From positions 1-64,000 of the forward strand of contig CAYULH010000009.1 of NCBI GenBank assembly GCA_964445645.1: a stretch of 64,000 nucleotides of DNA, written 5' to 3'. The notes beneath the pieces are model-generated. The model did no database searches, had not been told where the DNA came from, and saw nothing but the letters and a program-made list of their open reading frames with translations. Numbering within the stretch: the stretch's first letter is position 1; every line of letters starts with the position of its first letter. The stretch comes from Aureispira sp964445645 (GTDB taxonomy: Bacteria; Bacteroidota; Bacteroidia; Chitinophagales; Saprospiraceae). The position numbers were made by a program, and so were the translations under genes. Positions 42,981 to 51,606 of this stretch are shown piece after piece.

Positions 42981-43541
42981 ATGATGAAACGATTACTTTT
43001 ATTTTCTTTCCTACTTTTAATTCTTGGTTCAATAGCCGAAGAAGTTGCTGCTCAATCGGATAGCATTCCTCCTCGTCCACTAACCAAACGAGAACGGGAC
43101 TATTTGGCCTATCAAGACTATGTTGCAACTGTCAATCGGGTCAGTAAAATGTCTAGGGAAGAGAAAAACACCATGAATGAGTGTCCCTTGCACAACTCTA
43201 ACAAAGAAATGCCCCTGAGCGATAACTACCGTGCCAATGCCTCTGACTACACCACTTGCTATGAATATCCCTTTGCTTATCAACTCAATTACCGACGATA
43301 CTGTAGAACATGCACCCGAATTATGGCCAAGGAATATGGTTCTCAAATGCCTAAGATTTCGCGGGCCTCGGCCGCTACCTTTGAGCGTTGTTCTGTACAC
43401 AATGTACAGTTGAAAGGAAATCCAGACTATGATCGTATACAGTACGAACGCAACCCAGCAGCAGAAACACCCCATGCCAAGCAATATCTATTCAAATATT
43501 ACTGCAAGTCTTGTACAAAAATTGTTAAAGCACAGGAATAA
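42981..43541 (+). CDS. Exported Cys/His-rich protein, paralogue 1
   Basis: The start at 42981 (ATGATG) gives a signal peptide (about 1-24, VAAQ); the longer frame would add 14 residues. The mature part has two copies of a module: CPLHNSNKEMPLSDNY ... EYPFAYQLNYRRYCRTCTRI, then CSVHNVQLKGNPDYD ... TPHAKQYLFKYYCKSCTKI. Each module is CxxH, about 45 residues, then CxxC, a plausible zinc knuckle or paired-disulphide fold. The second gene just downstream is the same protein in kind. I do not know the function; the high Cys/His density in an exported protein is unusual. Confidence 0.7.
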   Translation: MMKRLLLFSFLLLILGSIAEEVAAQSDSIPPRPLTKRERDYLAYQDYVATVNRVSKMSREEKNTMNECPLHNSNKEMPLSDNYRANASDYTTCYEYPFAYQLNYRRYCRTCTRIMAKEYGSQMPKISRASAATFERCSVHNVQLKGNPDYDRIQYERNPAAETPHAKQYLFKYYCKSCTKIVKAQE

Positions 43542-43652
43542 CCTTACCTTAGATAATTCAAGCTATACAAAATTTACCTTGAGAGTCCTTATTTCCAGCT
43601 CTCTTTATATTTAATAACGAACAACTTCAATCATACAAAAACAATACAATCA

Positions 43653-44219
43653 ATGACTATAAAACGACTATTACTATTGTGCTTGTTGGTTACAATGACA
43701 TTATTAGGCACCACCAACCAAGCTTCGGCACAAAAAGAAAAAAAGGAAAAAGAACCCAAAAAGGTTAAGGTAGCCAAAGGAAGCGGCAACTCTGTAGCGG
43801 CCATTATGGTACAATTGAGCAGTACCACCAGAGAAGAAAAAAATACAATGGATCGCTGCCCCTTGCACAACCGACACATGAGCCTAAGCGATAATTATCG
43901 TGCTGATGCCTCTGATTATACCCCCGGTGAGGAGTACCCTTTTGCCTATCAGCTCAATTATCGTCGTTATTGCAATGTGTGTACACGCATCATGGCCAAG
44001 GAAGCCAAGGCTTTTGAGGAAGAAGACAAAGAAGCTAACAAGGAAAAGGCGACCTTTGAACGTTGTGAATTGCACGCTACAGCCCTCAAAGGCAACCCTG
44101 ACCACAGCAAAAACGATTACGAAAAAAATCCGTCGCCAGAAATGCCTCATGCCAAGCAATATTTGTTCAAGAATTATTGTAAAGTATGCACCAAAGTATA
44201 CAAGATTAAGAACCCATAA
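43653..44219 (+). CDS. Exported Cys/His-rich protein, paralogue 2
   Basis: The 188-residue product has a signal peptide (about 1-25, ASAQ) and a Lys-rich stretch (KEKKEKEPKKVKVAK). It then has the same doubled module as the upstream gene: CPLHNRHMSLSDNYRAD ... EYPFAYQLNYRRYCNVCTRI, and CELHATALKGNPDHSK ... MPHAKQYLFKNYCKVCTKVY. Both halves are CxxH and CxxC. The gap to paralogue 1 is 112 bp, and the next gene follows by 50 bp, so all three may be one transcript. The near-identity of the modules points to a recent tandem duplication. Function is unknown. Confidence 0.7.
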   Translation: MTIKRLLLLCLLVTMTLLGTTNQASAQKEKKEKEPKKVKVAKGSGNSVAAIMVQLSSTTREEKNTMDRCPLHNRHMSLSDNYRADASDYTPGEEYPFAYQLNYRRYCNVCTRIMAKEAKAFEEEDKEANKEKATFERCELHATALKGNPDHSKNDYEKNPSPEMPHAKQYLFKNYCKVCTKVYKIKNP

Positions 44220-44268
44220 GAAACTTGCTTGTACAAATTACTCCTAACAGAACACGACAATACACACT

Positions 44269-44910
44269 ATGAATACGGTTATCATTCTGGTACTCCTTGC
44301 CATTGTAGTTGGCCTTTACTTCTTGGCCAAGTTCTTACGCAATGTACAACCTACAGGAGATGAAGTTGAAGACGATTTGGTGACGCTCAAAAAAAGCGTG
44401 GCACAGTTCAAGGGGGGCTTTATGCCTTGGACAGAAGAAATGTCGCCCAAGCAAATGGAAGAAATCATGGATAAAGATCAAAAACACTCTGGTAGTGGGG
44501 TATTCTTATCCAATACAGGCGATCCTATTTTTGCCTACGCTTTTCGCAAATACATAGGGCCGGGCCGTAATGCTGTACTCTACATTCTTTCTATGGATCA
44601 CGAGTATATTTTTAGAATTACCAACAAAGGTACAGAAGTGACGGTAGATGATGTCAAACAAGGCTTGATTAGAGAAAATGGGGTCTTTTATGATGTCCGA
44701 AATGACGAAGTAGCCAAACTGAAAAGACATGGTGCTAGTAGTATCAACAAAATATTTATTGGAGAAGAGGAGGTCGCCAAAATTGCCCTGCCCGATGCGA
44801 TTGCACACAAGGCCGTAGAAGTAACCAAAATAGATTTAAGTCCGCTAGAGCAAGAACGAGTACGCACCATCGCTATTTATGACTTGATAGAAAATATGAT
44901 TAAGGACTAA
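44269..44910 (+). CDS. Membrane-anchored protein of unknown function
   Basis: The 213-residue product has one N-terminal membrane segment (about 4-23) and a soluble part. The latter has GGFMPWTEEMSPKQMEEIMD, a central alpha/beta stretch (AYAFRKYIGPGRNAVLYILS, YIFRITNKGTEVTVDD) and a C-terminal helix ending LIENMIKD. I do not recognise the family. It follows the Cys/His pair by 50 bp and a strong terminator ends the unit, suggesting co-transcription with that pair. Confidence 0.7.
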   Translation: MNTVIILVLLAIVVGLYFLAKFLRNVQPTGDEVEDDLVTLKKSVAQFKGGFMPWTEEMSPKQMEEIMDKDQKHSGSGVFLSNTGDPIFAYAFRKYIGPGRNAVLYILSMDHEYIFRITNKGTEVTVDDVKQGLIRENGVFYDVRNDEVAKLKRHGASSINKIFIGEEEVAKIALPDAIAHKAVEVTKIDLSPLEQERVRTIAIYDLIENMIKD

Positions 44911-44934
44911 ATCATTGCGCTCTACCCAATACCA

Positions 44935-44976
44935 AAGCAGCTATGAAGGACACACCTTCATAGCTGCTTATTTTTT
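44935..44976. terminator. Strong hairpin terminator
   Basis: AAGCAGCTATGAAGG and its complement CCTTCATAGCTGCTT flank a five-base loop and end in a T run. It lies between the converging membrane-protein gene (plus) and the 194-residue gene (minus). Confidence 0.85.
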
Positions 44977-44998
44977 ATGACAATAAATAATAAAATTT

Positions 44999-45583
44999 CT
45001 ATTCACTAAGAACTGTAGCCAATTCGTCCAATGCTTGTGTGAGTGCAATCCCAAACTCTAAGATCATTTGTAATTGTTGTTGGCGTGCTGCCGTATCGGG
45101 CAACCAAGCCCACTGCACATACAGACGCTGACGTTCGAGCACCAATTCTACTGCATCCAACAATTGGAATACCGATAAATAAGAAGGAATAGTCTGCAAT
45201 AAGTCTTCTGCTAAAGCTGGTTGATTGCTTTGCAAATGCCAAGGTTGCCAAACAGGATTTTTTGACAAAGGGCTACAATCTAACCGTTTTTTTTGCACTT
45301 GTTTTTGGTCAGGATGTTGAGCCAATATAGACAACCAATGGGGGTTTTCACAAGCTACAATCAATTCTGTTTTTTGTACACGCATTTTCTCCTTCAAGGC
45401 ATTTTCATAAAAACTGAGTGTTATTCCATTCCCTTGAGCAATATAACTGTAAGCATGTTGGTACTTACCATCCTGTTGTTTGATAGTCCAATGGCTAATA
45501 TCCTCTCCTATGTGAGCTACTAAATTGGGAAGCACACTATTAAGGTCTGCGTGTGTTTCTTTGGCAAAAAAACGATGCAACAT
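44999..45583 (-). CDS. Hypothetical cytosolic protein
   Basis: The 194-residue product lacks a signal peptide. It has a mixed alpha/beta first half with IGEDISHWTIKQQDGKYQHA and KTELIVACENPHWLSIL, then a helical end with AVELVLERQRLYVQWAW and EFGIALTQALDELATVL. No family is recognised. It is transcribed toward the terminator at 44935-44976 and stands alone. Confidence 0.6.
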   Translation of the reverse strand: MLHRFFAKETHADLNSVLPNLVAHIGEDISHWTIKQQDGKYQHAYSYIAQGNGITLSFYENALKEKMRVQKTELIVACENPHWLSILAQHPDQKQVQKKRLDCSPLSKNPVWQPWHLQSNQPALAEDLLQTIPSYLSVFQLLDAVELVLERQRLYVQWAWLPDTAARQQQLQMILEFGIALTQALDELATVLSE

Positions 45584-45833
45584 AAAAATTTTATTCTTTA
45601 TACAACTAACTTTCTAGTGGTTGTAAACAAAGAAGCTGGTCGAACAACTTCAACAATTGGTTCCAATAAAACTAATATACTAATTTGCCAGCAAAGCTAC
45701 AAGTTTGTATTCAAGATATGTTTTTCTGTAAGAATTTTTCACTGCTTTTATTTACCAACCTTCTCACGCCAACTGCATTCATCCAAGCATCATTCAGTAG
45801 TACACTATTCTTAACTATAACCATTGCACCAAC

Positions 45834-46409
45834 ATGATTCTAAAACTACTCCTTTGTATCTGCACGCTACTTTTTATTAATATTCAAACATCCTACACAC
45901 AATTGGTTCACATTCCTGACCCCAATTTCAAAGCCTGCCTGCTCAAAGACAAATCCATCAATACCAATAGAGACAACGAAATTCAACTAGCTGAGGCTGA
46001 AGCCTTCAAAGGCATACTCCATTGTCATAAAGAAAATATCCAAGATCTCACAGGTATAGAAGCCTTCATTAATATCACTGCCCTCAATTGTGCCCACAAC
46101 CAACTCACCTATCTAAACCTCTATGCCAATACTCAATTGGAAAGGCTCTATTGTAACAACAACCAACTCACCCAACTAAACCTACAGCACAACCCCCAAT
46201 TGATTTCCATCATCTGCAACCACAATCAACTTACTTATCTATCTATTAAGAATGGTCATAACAAAAAGATTAGATGGCTGAATGTAGATGGTAATTATCA
46301 GTTGGATTGCATGGTAGTAGATGATCCTCAATATTCTACCAAAACTTGGCGTTTTGATGGCACTCGATTTGGTGGAGTGTATGCTGTTGAATGTGAAGGG
46401 AAGTATTGA
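45834..46409 (+). CDS. Secreted leucine-rich-repeat protein
   Basis: The 191-residue product has a signal peptide (about 1-22, YTQ). It opens with VHIPDPNFKACLLKDKSINT, a cap common in Bacteroidota LRR proteins. Repeats follow: LTGIEAFINITALNCAHNQL, TYLNLYANTQLERLYCNNNQL, TQLNLQHNPQLISIICNHNQL and TYLSIKNGHNKKIRWLNVDG, each of about 21 residues with the NxL pattern. LRRs bind proteins. There is no T9SS tail, so it may remain periplasmic or be a shortened relative of larger surface proteins. Repeat copy C begins about 115 bp beyond the stop. Confidence 0.82.
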   Translation: MILKLLLCICTLLFINIQTSYTQLVHIPDPNFKACLLKDKSINTNRDNEIQLAEAEAFKGILHCHKENIQDLTGIEAFINITALNCAHNQLTYLNLYANTQLERLYCNNNQLTQLNLQHNPQLISIICNHNQLTYLSIKNGHNKKIRWLNVDGNYQLDCMVVDDPQYSTKTWRFDGTRFGGVYAVECEGKY

Positions 46410-46506
46410 GGTGTGTGTTAGAATTATAAAACATCAGGTCATAACCATTCCTTCTCTTTGGGTAAGGTTGTTAAATTCTAAATTGTGCTGTAAACCCTTT
46501 GTTTCA

Positions 46507-46746
46507 AGGACTATCAACTAGTCCTGAAAGGCAGGGCTGTTAAGTTCTGGAAAAAACAATCTGAAGGCTGCTGGAAAAAATCCCGAAGGGATGATATTAT
46601 TGTAATAACGAATATCCAATACAGGTTTAAATCCTGAAAGGATGCCATTATTACTATACAAGATAACAATGTCACTCCTTCGGAGTTAAAAACTGGGCTA
46701 AAACACAAAGCTATAATCATATCATCCCTTCGGGATTTATAGCCCC
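46507..46746. repeat. Intergenic repeat, copy C
   Basis: It starts with a hairpin (AGGACTA facing TAGTCCT) and the module GGCAGGGCTGTTAAGTTCTG. Then come AATCCCGAAGGGATGATATT, AATCCTGAAAGGATGCC, CACTCCTTCGGAGT and ATCATCCCTTCGGGAT, palindromes of the same type as in copy B but in the opposite orientation. It fills most of the gap between the LRR gene and the TPR-CHAT gene. No ORF is present. Confidence 0.8.
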
Positions 46747-46789
46747 ACTCCTCAAAAAAGCCCAACAAACTCCTATCTCCTCCCAGTCC

Positions 46790-46821
46790 TTGTCACAAAC
46801 AATGCTTCTTTTATAACTTTG
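46790..46821 (+). promoter_or_regulatory. Promoter of the TPR-CHAT gene
   Basis: TTG at 46790-46792, a 21-base spacer and TAACTTTG at 46814-46821 match the Bacteroidota consensus. The transcription start would be near 46827, 60 bp before the ATG. Confidence 0.65.
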
Positions 46822-46886
46822 AAGAAAATAAGCAAAAAAATTCCTATCTTTAACAAGCCCCTTCCCTATACCTAGTTTCTCCCATT

Positions 46887-49800
46887 ATGAATAGAGCATA
46901 TCCACTGTTGTACAGCTTGTTATTGCTGTTGGTTGGCTTATGGCACAGCCCCCAAAGCAAAGCGCAAACCATTGAGCAAGCCCAAACTTGGGCCAAAGAA
47001 GCAGAGCAAGCCATTTTTAATGCCAGTGACTTGGAACAAGCCCTAACCTTGAACCAAAAAGCAGCCCTTGTTTTCCAAAAAGCAGGGGCAGAGGAAGGCG
47101 TATGCCACACACAGCTCAATGCCATTGCCGCCCAGCTCCAACGCAACCAATTTAAACAAGCATGGACAGCCCTGCAAGCACTCTCCCAAACCTCCAAGCT
47201 AGAAGGAAAACGCAACCAAGGGCTATTCTTAAACAATCAAGCTTGGGCCTTGTGGGGCCTGACTCAATATCCAGAGGCATTGATAATAGCCGATAGTGCC
47301 GCCCAATATTGGCAACAACAGCAAGAGGCCGAGCAATATAGTTATGCCCTACTTTTGGGGGCTTTTGCTATTTATTATGATAAGAAAAACAACCTGCTAG
47401 GCTTAGAAAAACATATACAGCAATTGGAGCAAATACTCCAACAACAAGTCTCTCCTACTCGCTTGGTAACACGCCATTTTTACCAATTGCAAAGTGCTAT
47501 ACAACGCCAACAAGGCCACATTGACCAAGCTATCGAGTACAGCTTAAAAGGATTGGAATACGAGCAACAAGCCCTAAACATCAGCCAACAAGCCCGAGAT
47601 TCCAATCGGGTGGCCAAAAACTATAGCCAATTGGGCAAGCTGTATGCAGATAATGGGGCATTGGAACAAAGTATTGGTTATTACAAAAGGGCTTTTGATT
47701 GGTATGAACAACTGCAAAATTATGGCGAATTGCTCAAGCTTTCTATGCGCCTAAGCCAATTGCTACACCGACTAAAAAACTTTGCTCAAGCCAAGTTTTA
47801 TGCCTCTAGCCTCAAGCTGTATTGGCCTCAAGTGCCCAGCAATCCTATTTGGCAAAAACGCAACAGCATCTTTCAGCACATAGCAGTGGCCTATTATTAT
47901 CAATATTTTGGCTACCACGATTCCTTGTTGGTTTATTATGATAAACAATTGCCTTATATCCAAAAATACCAACTGGGAGTAGACAAAGCCTATCGAAATA
48001 TTGGCAAATCGGCCACTATACTCAAGCAATATTCCACCGCCCAAAAGGCTTATGAGGCAGCCCTGCAATACACCAACCAGCATTATGCACAAAAAGGCAG
48101 CAAGCCAGCCGAATTGTACTGGAAATTGGGACAAATTGCCTTGTTACAACAAGCGCCCGACAAAGCCATTGCCTGCTTTGACCAAGCTATTGCAGCCATT
48201 CTACAACGAACAGCTCCCAAAGATGGCTCTTTAATAGATCCTGAATTGTTTTCTGATAAAGCACTGGCGGTCAACATCTATCGAGCAAGAGGCAATTTGT
48301 ATTTTAATCAAAAAAATTATGTGCAAGCTCAACAAGATTTTGATCAATTGATTGCCTTGGCTCATTTCTTACGGGATCATTATACCGGCTTGCGTTCCAA
48401 GTTTTCGTCTGCCCGACAATTGCGTTCTGTTTATGAAAAAGCTGCTTTTTGTGTTTGGCAACAGCAGGGCAACCAAGCCCCTCAAACGGTAGAGCAAATC
48501 TTTCATTATGCAGAGAGCAGCAAGGGGAGTTTGTTGTACGAGCATTTGATTAAATTTAGAAATCAATATGCCCATGCAGGGGTGGGCATACCCGATAGTT
48601 TGTTGCAACAAGAGGAAGGGCTTTTGTTGCAAATTGCCTATTATCAAGAAAAGGAACGAACGGCCAAACTCAATCAAGAAACCAAACGGGCACGGCTTTA
48701 TTTTGATAAAGTTTTTGCGTTGCAACAACAATTGCAGACGCTAGAACGCCACTTGGAACAAACTTATCCGCATTACAAAACATGGGATCACGGCCGTTCT
48801 CAAACCCCCAACTTGAGCAAGTTGCAAGCTGCTCTCCATCCTAATCAGGTATTGGTAGAGTACTTTATCACCCATACTCACTGCTTTATTATTTACATCA
48901 GCCAAAAGGAAAGTATTCTAAAAGTAGTGCCCAAACATGCCCAAGGACGATTTGAGAAAAAGGTAGAGCAATTGCACTATTTGCTCTCCCACATTGAGTT
49001 GGCTCAAGAGGATTCGACCAGTTATGATAAATTGGTAGAAAATGCCCATTGGTTTTATACGCATTATTTGGAGCATCCTATTCTAAAGGGCAAAAAAGAA
49101 TTGCTCTTACTGCCCGACCAAGCACTGCATTATATTCCTTTTGAGGTCTTGCTCACCAAGGAAGCAAGCAGCAATATCAAGAACTACAGCAAGCTGCCCT
49201 ACTTGCTCAAGGATTATGCCTTGCACTACCATTATTCGGCCGCCCTCTTCTTGCACACCCAAGCCCAACAAAATACCCAATCGGGCAAGGTTTTGGGTTT
49301 TGCGGCCACCTATGGCACGCAAAATGACTACTTGGCCCTCTCGCCGGCTCTACGCAAAGAGCGCAGCAAGGCAGAAGTAGAAACCCACAACTATTCCCTG
49401 CCCATCCCCGGCACTATGGATGAACTCCTGTTCTTGCAAAAGAACTTCAAAGGAGATTTTTTTGCTGGAGAATTGGCCAATGAACGGCAATTTAAGCAGC
49501 AGTTTGGCACACAGGATTATGGCGTGGTACACTTGGCCATGCACGGCACTATTGATTACAACCAGCCGGCTTATTCCTCCTTGGTATTTACCGAAAATTT
49601 GGACAGCTTGGAAGACAACTTGCTCTATGTCTACGAAACCCAACACCTCAATGGGCAACAGGCCAATTTGGTGGTGCTGTCGGCTTGCAAAACAGGCTAT
49701 GGGCGCAATGTGGAGGGCGAGGGCATCATCTCGCTCGGCCGAAGTTTTATGCACGCAGGCGTGCCGAGTGTGGTCATGACCCTGTGGGAACTCAATGATG

Positions 49801-50066
49801 CGGCCAGCATCCGCCTCATGTCCAATTTCTACGCTCTGCTCTCACAGGGCCTCTCCAAAAACGAGGCACTCCGCCAAGCCAAACTCCAATACCTGAACGA
49901 CAATCAGGGTATTACTGCTCATCCCTTTTTCTGGGCTAGTCCGATCTTGATTGGAAATACCAAGGGTATTCCTGTGGAGCAACGCCAGCAGCCTTGGATG
50001 CTTTGGGCATTGTTGGGAGGGCTGGGTGTTGGGGTAGTGGTTTCTTGGCGGGTGTTTGGGGGGTAG
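46887..50066 (+). CDS. TPR-CHAT protease-like protein with C-terminal membrane segment
   Basis: The 1059-residue product has a signal peptide (about 1-27, SKAQ) and then about 600 residues of tetratricopeptide-like helical repeats (for example DSNRVAKNYSQLGKLYADNG). The C-terminal part (about 690-1030) is a CHAT caspase-like domain with the catalytic His in VVHLAMHGTIDYNQ (near 888) and Cys in VVLSACKTGYG (near 934), followed by GRSFMHAGVPSVVMTLWEL. A final hydrophobic segment (MLWALLGGLGVGVVVSW, about 1038-1054) should anchor it in the inner membrane. CHAT proteases with TPRs cleave partner proteins after a trigger. The partner is not evident here. It has its own promoter. Confidence 0.88.
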   Translation: MNRAYPLLYSLLLLLVGLWHSPQSKAQTIEQAQTWAKEAEQAIFNASDLEQALTLNQKAALVFQKAGAEEGVCHTQLNAIAAQLQRNQFKQAWTALQALSQTSKLEGKRNQGLFLNNQAWALWGLTQYPEALIIADSAAQYWQQQQEAEQYSYALLLGAFAIYYDKKNNLLGLEKHIQQLEQILQQQVSPTRLVTRHFYQLQSAIQRQQGHIDQAIEYSLKGLEYEQQALNISQQARDSNRVAKNYSQLGKLYADNGALEQSIGYYKRAFDWYEQLQNYGELLKLSMRLSQLLHRLKNFAQAKFYASSLKLYWPQVPSNPIWQKRNSIFQHIAVAYYYQYFGYHDSLLVYYDKQLPYIQKYQLGVDKAYRNIGKSATILKQYSTAQKAYEAALQYTNQHYAQKGSKPAELYWKLGQIALLQQAPDKAIACFDQAIAAILQRTAPKDGSLIDPELFSDKALAVNIYRARGNLYFNQKNYVQAQQDFDQLIALAHFLRDHYTGLRSKFSSARQLRSVYEKAAFCVWQQQGNQAPQTVEQIFHYAESSKGSLLYEHLIKFRNQYAHAGVGIPDSLLQQEEGLLLQIAYYQEKERTAKLNQETKRARLYFDKVFALQQQLQTLERHLEQTYPHYKTWDHGRSQTPNLSKLQAALHPNQVLVEYFITHTHCFIIYISQKESILKVVPKHAQGRFEKKVEQLHYLLSHIELAQEDSTSYDKLVENAHWFYTHYLEHPILKGKKELLLLPDQALHYIPFEVLLTKEASSNIKNYSKLPYLLKDYALHYHYSAALFLHTQAQQNTQSGKVLGFAATYGTQNDYLALSPALRKERSKAEVETHNYSLPIPGTMDELLFLQKNFKGDFFAGELANERQFKQQFGTQDYGVVHLAMHGTIDYNQPAYSSLVFTENLDSLEDNLLYVYETQHLNGQQANLVVLSACKTGYGRNVEGEGIISLGRSFMHAGVPSVVMTLWELNDAASIRLMSNFYALLSQGLSKNEALRQAKLQYLNDNQGITAHPFFWASPILIGNTKGIPVEQRQQPWMLWALLGGLGVGVVVSWRVFGG

Positions 50067-50175
50067 AATAATGAGGATAATCCAGTGGACACTATAATTC
50101 CAACATACCATGCTCAAAAAGACGTGAAATATATACTTTACCTAAAAAGACTTTTTTTTAAAAAAATAACATACA

Positions 50176-50313
50176 ATGAAATATCTTTTAAGTACATTTT
50201 TAGTTCTTGGTATGCTTCTACTTTTGTGAATCTCTGTACAGCAAATAGCCAAGGCATTAAACATATCAGAGGAAAAAGTACAGTGGATTATCCAAAATGA
50301 GCAGAATAAATAG
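50176..50313 (+). pseudogene. Short frame with an in-frame TGA, possible relic
   Basis: ATG at 50176 starts MKYLLSTFLVLGMLLLL, a signal-like stretch, and then meets TGA at 50227-50229. The same frame continues beyond with ISVQQIAKALNISEEKVQWI up to TAG at 50313, a helix-turn-helix-like stretch. UGA is not normally read through in Bacteroidota, so this is either a broken small gene or a coincidence. It lies in the 379-bp gap between the CHAT and MBL genes; I see nothing else there. Confidence 0.25.
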
Positions 50314-50445
50314 CTTGTGTTCTCTCCCCGCCCCCAAAAAAACAGTGAAATATATACACCCTTCTGGGATAGATATTCATCTTTCTGGGTCAAATACAGC
50401 ATATTTGTATAGTCAGCAGATTAAACACCATCACAAACAGAGCCA

Positions 50446-51498
50446 TTGAAAAAGTTTCACTTACAATTTGGAGGCAAGGTTACTAAGGAACTCCAGCAGC
50501 AATACGAGCAATCAGAAAATTGGGAAGATGGATGTTTCCAAAATTTGGAAGAAACCAATATGGATATACCTTTGGGAAAAATACCGGGGGTGATCTACAA
50601 GCAACTCACCAAGAAAGGGCAGCATCCCAAGCAGAATTTGCCCATTGTTCCCTTTGATAAAGCAGCCTTTTTGGCCCCTTCTGAGCAAGCCAAATTTATC
50701 TGGTATGGGCATTCGGCCGTGCTGATGCGTCTGAACCATCAAACCATCCTGATTGATCCCATGTTGGGGGGCGATACCACACCTATTGCTCCTTTTGATA
50801 ACAAACGTTTTTCGGCCAACAGCTTGGATGTGATTGATGACTTTCCAACAATAGACCTCATCCTAATCACGCACGATCATTATGACCATTTGGATTATGA
50901 TAGTATTCAGAAATTGAAGCCCAAAGCCAAGCAATACTTTGTGGCCTTGGGGCTCAAACGCCACTTGGTTCGCTGGGGAGTGGAGGAAGCATTAATCACC
51001 GAATTTGATTGGTGGGATGCTGCTGCTTTGGCAGATATTCAGATTACTTTCACGCCTACACGCCATTTTTCGGGGCGAGGATTGACGGATCGTGCCAAAT
51101 GTTTGTGGGGTGGTTGGGTGTTCAAAACAGCAAAAGAAAACCTCTGGTTTAGTGGTGATGGGGGCTATGGCAAGCATTTCCAAACAGTAGGCGAACGGCT
51201 CGGGCCTTTTGATTTTGCCTTTATGGAATGTGGGCAGTACAATGATGATTGGCGGCCTATTCATTTGTTCCCTGATGAGAGTGTGCAGGCGGCCATAGAT
51301 GGTCAGGCCAAAAAAATAATGCCTGTGCATTGGGCTGGTTTTGCGCTTTCTTACCAACATACTTGGCAGGAACCTGTAGAGGCATTTGTCCAAGCTGCTC
51401 AGGAGGCTAAGGTGGATTATTTGTTGCCGCCTTTGGGGCAGTTGTTTACCTATTCGGATGTTATTCGGGAGGAATGGTGGCGTGTTTTGGGGGAGTAG
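50446..51498 (+). CDS. MBL-fold metal-dependent hydrolase (NAPE-PLD-like)
   Basis: The 350-residue protein probably starts at TTG 50446, as no in-frame ATG lies nearby and a stop precedes it. The metallo-beta-lactamase fold is shown by IWYGHSAVLMRLNHQTILID, the metal motif ILITHDHYDHLDYD (about 142-155), FTPTRHFSGRG with the next His, LWFSGDGGYGKHF with the bridging Asp, and a late MPVHWAGFALS His. This order resembles the N-acyl-phosphatidylethanolamine phospholipase D / UlaG-like group. The substrate is not assigned. It follows the TPR-CHAT gene, with a 380-bp gap. Confidence 0.85.
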   Translation: MKKFHLQFGGKVTKELQQQYEQSENWEDGCFQNLEETNMDIPLGKIPGVIYKQLTKKGQHPKQNLPIVPFDKAAFLAPSEQAKFIWYGHSAVLMRLNHQTILIDPMLGGDTTPIAPFDNKRFSANSLDVIDDFPTIDLILITHDHYDHLDYDSIQKLKPKAKQYFVALGLKRHLVRWGVEEALITEFDWWDAAALADIQITFTPTRHFSGRGLTDRAKCLWGGWVFKTAKENLWFSGDGGYGKHFQTVGERLGPFDFAFMECGQYNDDWRPIHLFPDESVQAAIDGQAKKIMPVHWAGFALSYQHTWQEPVEAFVQAAQEAKVDYLLPPLGQLFTYSDVIREEWWRVLGE

Positions 51499-51551
51499 TG
51501 CTATGCTTCAATAGGTCTATTGATAAAATATTCTTGTATTAAAACCCAACA

Positions 51552-51595
51552 TTTGGTTGACTTTTTCGTATAATATTATAGATTTGTCAACCAAA
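51552..51595 (+). promoter_or_regulatory. Promoter framed by a 10-bp inverted repeat (probable operator)
   Basis: TTTGGTTGAC at 51552-51561 is an exact inverted repeat of GTCAACCAAA at 51586-51595, 24 bp apart. Between and overlapping them is a promoter with TTG at 51557-51559 and TAGATTTG at 51579-51586 (19-bp spacer). The gene that follows 11 bp later encodes an XRE-type DNA-binding protein, so this is a good candidate for its self-repression site. Confidence 0.65.
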
Positions 51596-51606
51596 ACTAA
51601 AGGTGT

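Noticed and set aside
45551..45814. 87-residue frame upstream of the LRR gene
   Set aside because: It overlaps the start of the minus-strand hypothetical gene and has an implausible composition.
46887..50066. TPR-CHAT gene as part of a type III-E CRISPR or gasdermin system
   Set aside because: No Cas gene, CRISPR array or gasdermin-like small protein is adjacent, and the protein has a signal peptide and a membrane anchor.
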